Below are positions 5,253 through 5,858 of a stretch of DNA of 5,858 nt, piece by piece; the first letter of the stretch is position 1, and each line of letters begins with the position of its first letter. The position numbers were made by a program, and so were the translations under genes. The notes under the pieces are model-generated. The model searched no databases, had not been told where the DNA came from, and saw nothing but the letters and a program-made list of their open reading frames with translations. Source of the stretch: Alphaproteobacteria bacterium (lineage in GTDB: Bacteria; Pseudomonadota; Alphaproteobacteria; Rhizobiales; Xanthobacteraceae); assembly GCA_005884745.1 (NCBI GenBank), contig VAZU01000171.1, positions 1 through 5,858 on the forward strand, written 5' to 3'.

Positions 5253-5858
5253 TGCGGCTGCTGCGACGCTGCTCTTTTCCTCGCCGCGTTCATGGGCGCA
5301 AGGCAAGCCTCGCAGAATCGCATACTTGGGCGTTATCAGAAATGTGCCATTTCTTGACGCCTGGGGCAGCGGCTTGCGCGAGGATGGTTGGCTAGATGGC
5401 AAGAACCCTGATTATCGAGTATCGTCACGCCGAACCCCCGGATCGATTGCCGACTCTAGCCCCCGATCTGATTGCTCTTAATCCCGATTTGCTCATCGCC
5501 GCCGGCCCCCAACCAGCCGTAGCCCTGAAATCGGCAACCACCAGCATCCCGATCCTATTCGTCGCTGTGTTCGATCCCGTCGCGCTGGGCCTCGTTCAAA
5601 GCCTGTCACATCCCGGCGGCAACACAACGGGCCTAGCGACGTTCGTGCCAGGAGATTTCGTAGCCAAACGCATAGAAATCCTTCGGGAAATCGTTCCTAG
5701 CGCCTCAAAAATTGCGATCCTGGTCAATCCGGGCAATCCAATGCACGGATTGGTATTAAGCGACGAGGTGCCGCGCACAACGCAGAATTTAGGCGTGACC
5801 CTGCCGATTGTTGAGGCGACCACGCCCGAGGAACTCGATAGCGCCTTTGCGTCAGCGC
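5233..5858 (+). pseudogene. second ABC_sub_bind gene, frameshifted, truncated by window end
   Basis: Codons 1-58 (5233-5406) encode a twin-arginine-like leader MRRREFI with likely cleavage after SWA (20-22). The mature start is RRIAYLGVI, followed by LREDGWLDGKN. The frame then runs into unrelated sequence and stops at 5481. Dropping one C from CCC at 5406-5408 restores the family sequence: LIIEYRHAEPPDRLPTLA, ALNPDLLIAAG, PILFVAVFDPVALGLVQ, the hallmark HPGGNTTG (corrected residues 126-133) and KIAILVNPGN, open to the window edge. As read, the product would be only 82 residues and non-functional. The cause may be a true one-base insertion or a sequencing error. It overlaps the upstream paralogue by four bases (ATGA) and is presumably translated from the same mRNA. 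The ligand is unknown. Confidence 0.85.

Noticed and set aside
4017..5858. Mobile element as carrier of the right-hand block
   Set aside because: No transposase, integrase, terminal inverted repeats or attachment site is visible; only junction direct repeats explained by gene duplication.

Overview
The window looks like a piece of a GC-rich alphaproteobacterial chromosome, most likely Hyphomicrobiales (Bradyrhizobium / Xanthobacteraceae type). This rests on recognised protein families: a DUF3175 protein, an Omp25/31-type porin-like barrel, a class III cyclase N-terminus of the form common in bradyrhizobia, and tandem periplasmic substrate-binding proteins (ABC_sub_bind family) with twin-arginine-like leaders. 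No marker gene fixes the genus.

Layout. Bases 1-99 hold the last 32 codons of an unidentified gene, followed by a GC hairpin that may terminate it. A DUF3175 gene (197-481, +) runs convergently into a large polytopic membrane protein of the GT-C / family-39 glycosyltransferase kind (506-1942, -). A 49-codon single-span membrane protein (2050-2199, -) lies just upstream of it on the same strand and may be co-transcribed. About 480 bases without a convincing gene (2200-2676) contain a tandem near-repeat and overlapping dyads. A 110-residue dimeric alpha/beta-barrel (ABM/NIPSNAP-like) protein follows (2677-3009, +), convergent with an outer-membrane beta-barrel gene (3036-3752, -). The barrel gene's ribosome binding site sits in a short GC hairpin.

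The right third (4017-5858, +) is accessory-looking and partly decayed. A class III adenylate/guanylate cyclase survives only as its first ~41 codons and its last ~22 codons, in different frames, with the catalytic middle missing. Five bases after the cyclase stop is what looks like the tail of a lost ABC_sub_bind gene. It overlaps (ATGA) an intact ABC_sub_bind gene (4265-5236), which itself overlaps (ATGA) a second copy (5233 to the window edge). The second copy carries a one-base insertion at 5406-5408 that breaks its frame. The 31-base junction around each overlap is nearly identical (28/31), and each copy embeds the next gene's Shine-Dalgarno in the codons for the conserved C-terminus. No permease or ATPase partner lies in the window.

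No convincing new defence or mobile system is present. The most informative features are the reductive evolution of the cyclase/ABC_sub_bind block, the frameshift, the small membrane protein and the structured intergenic DNA.
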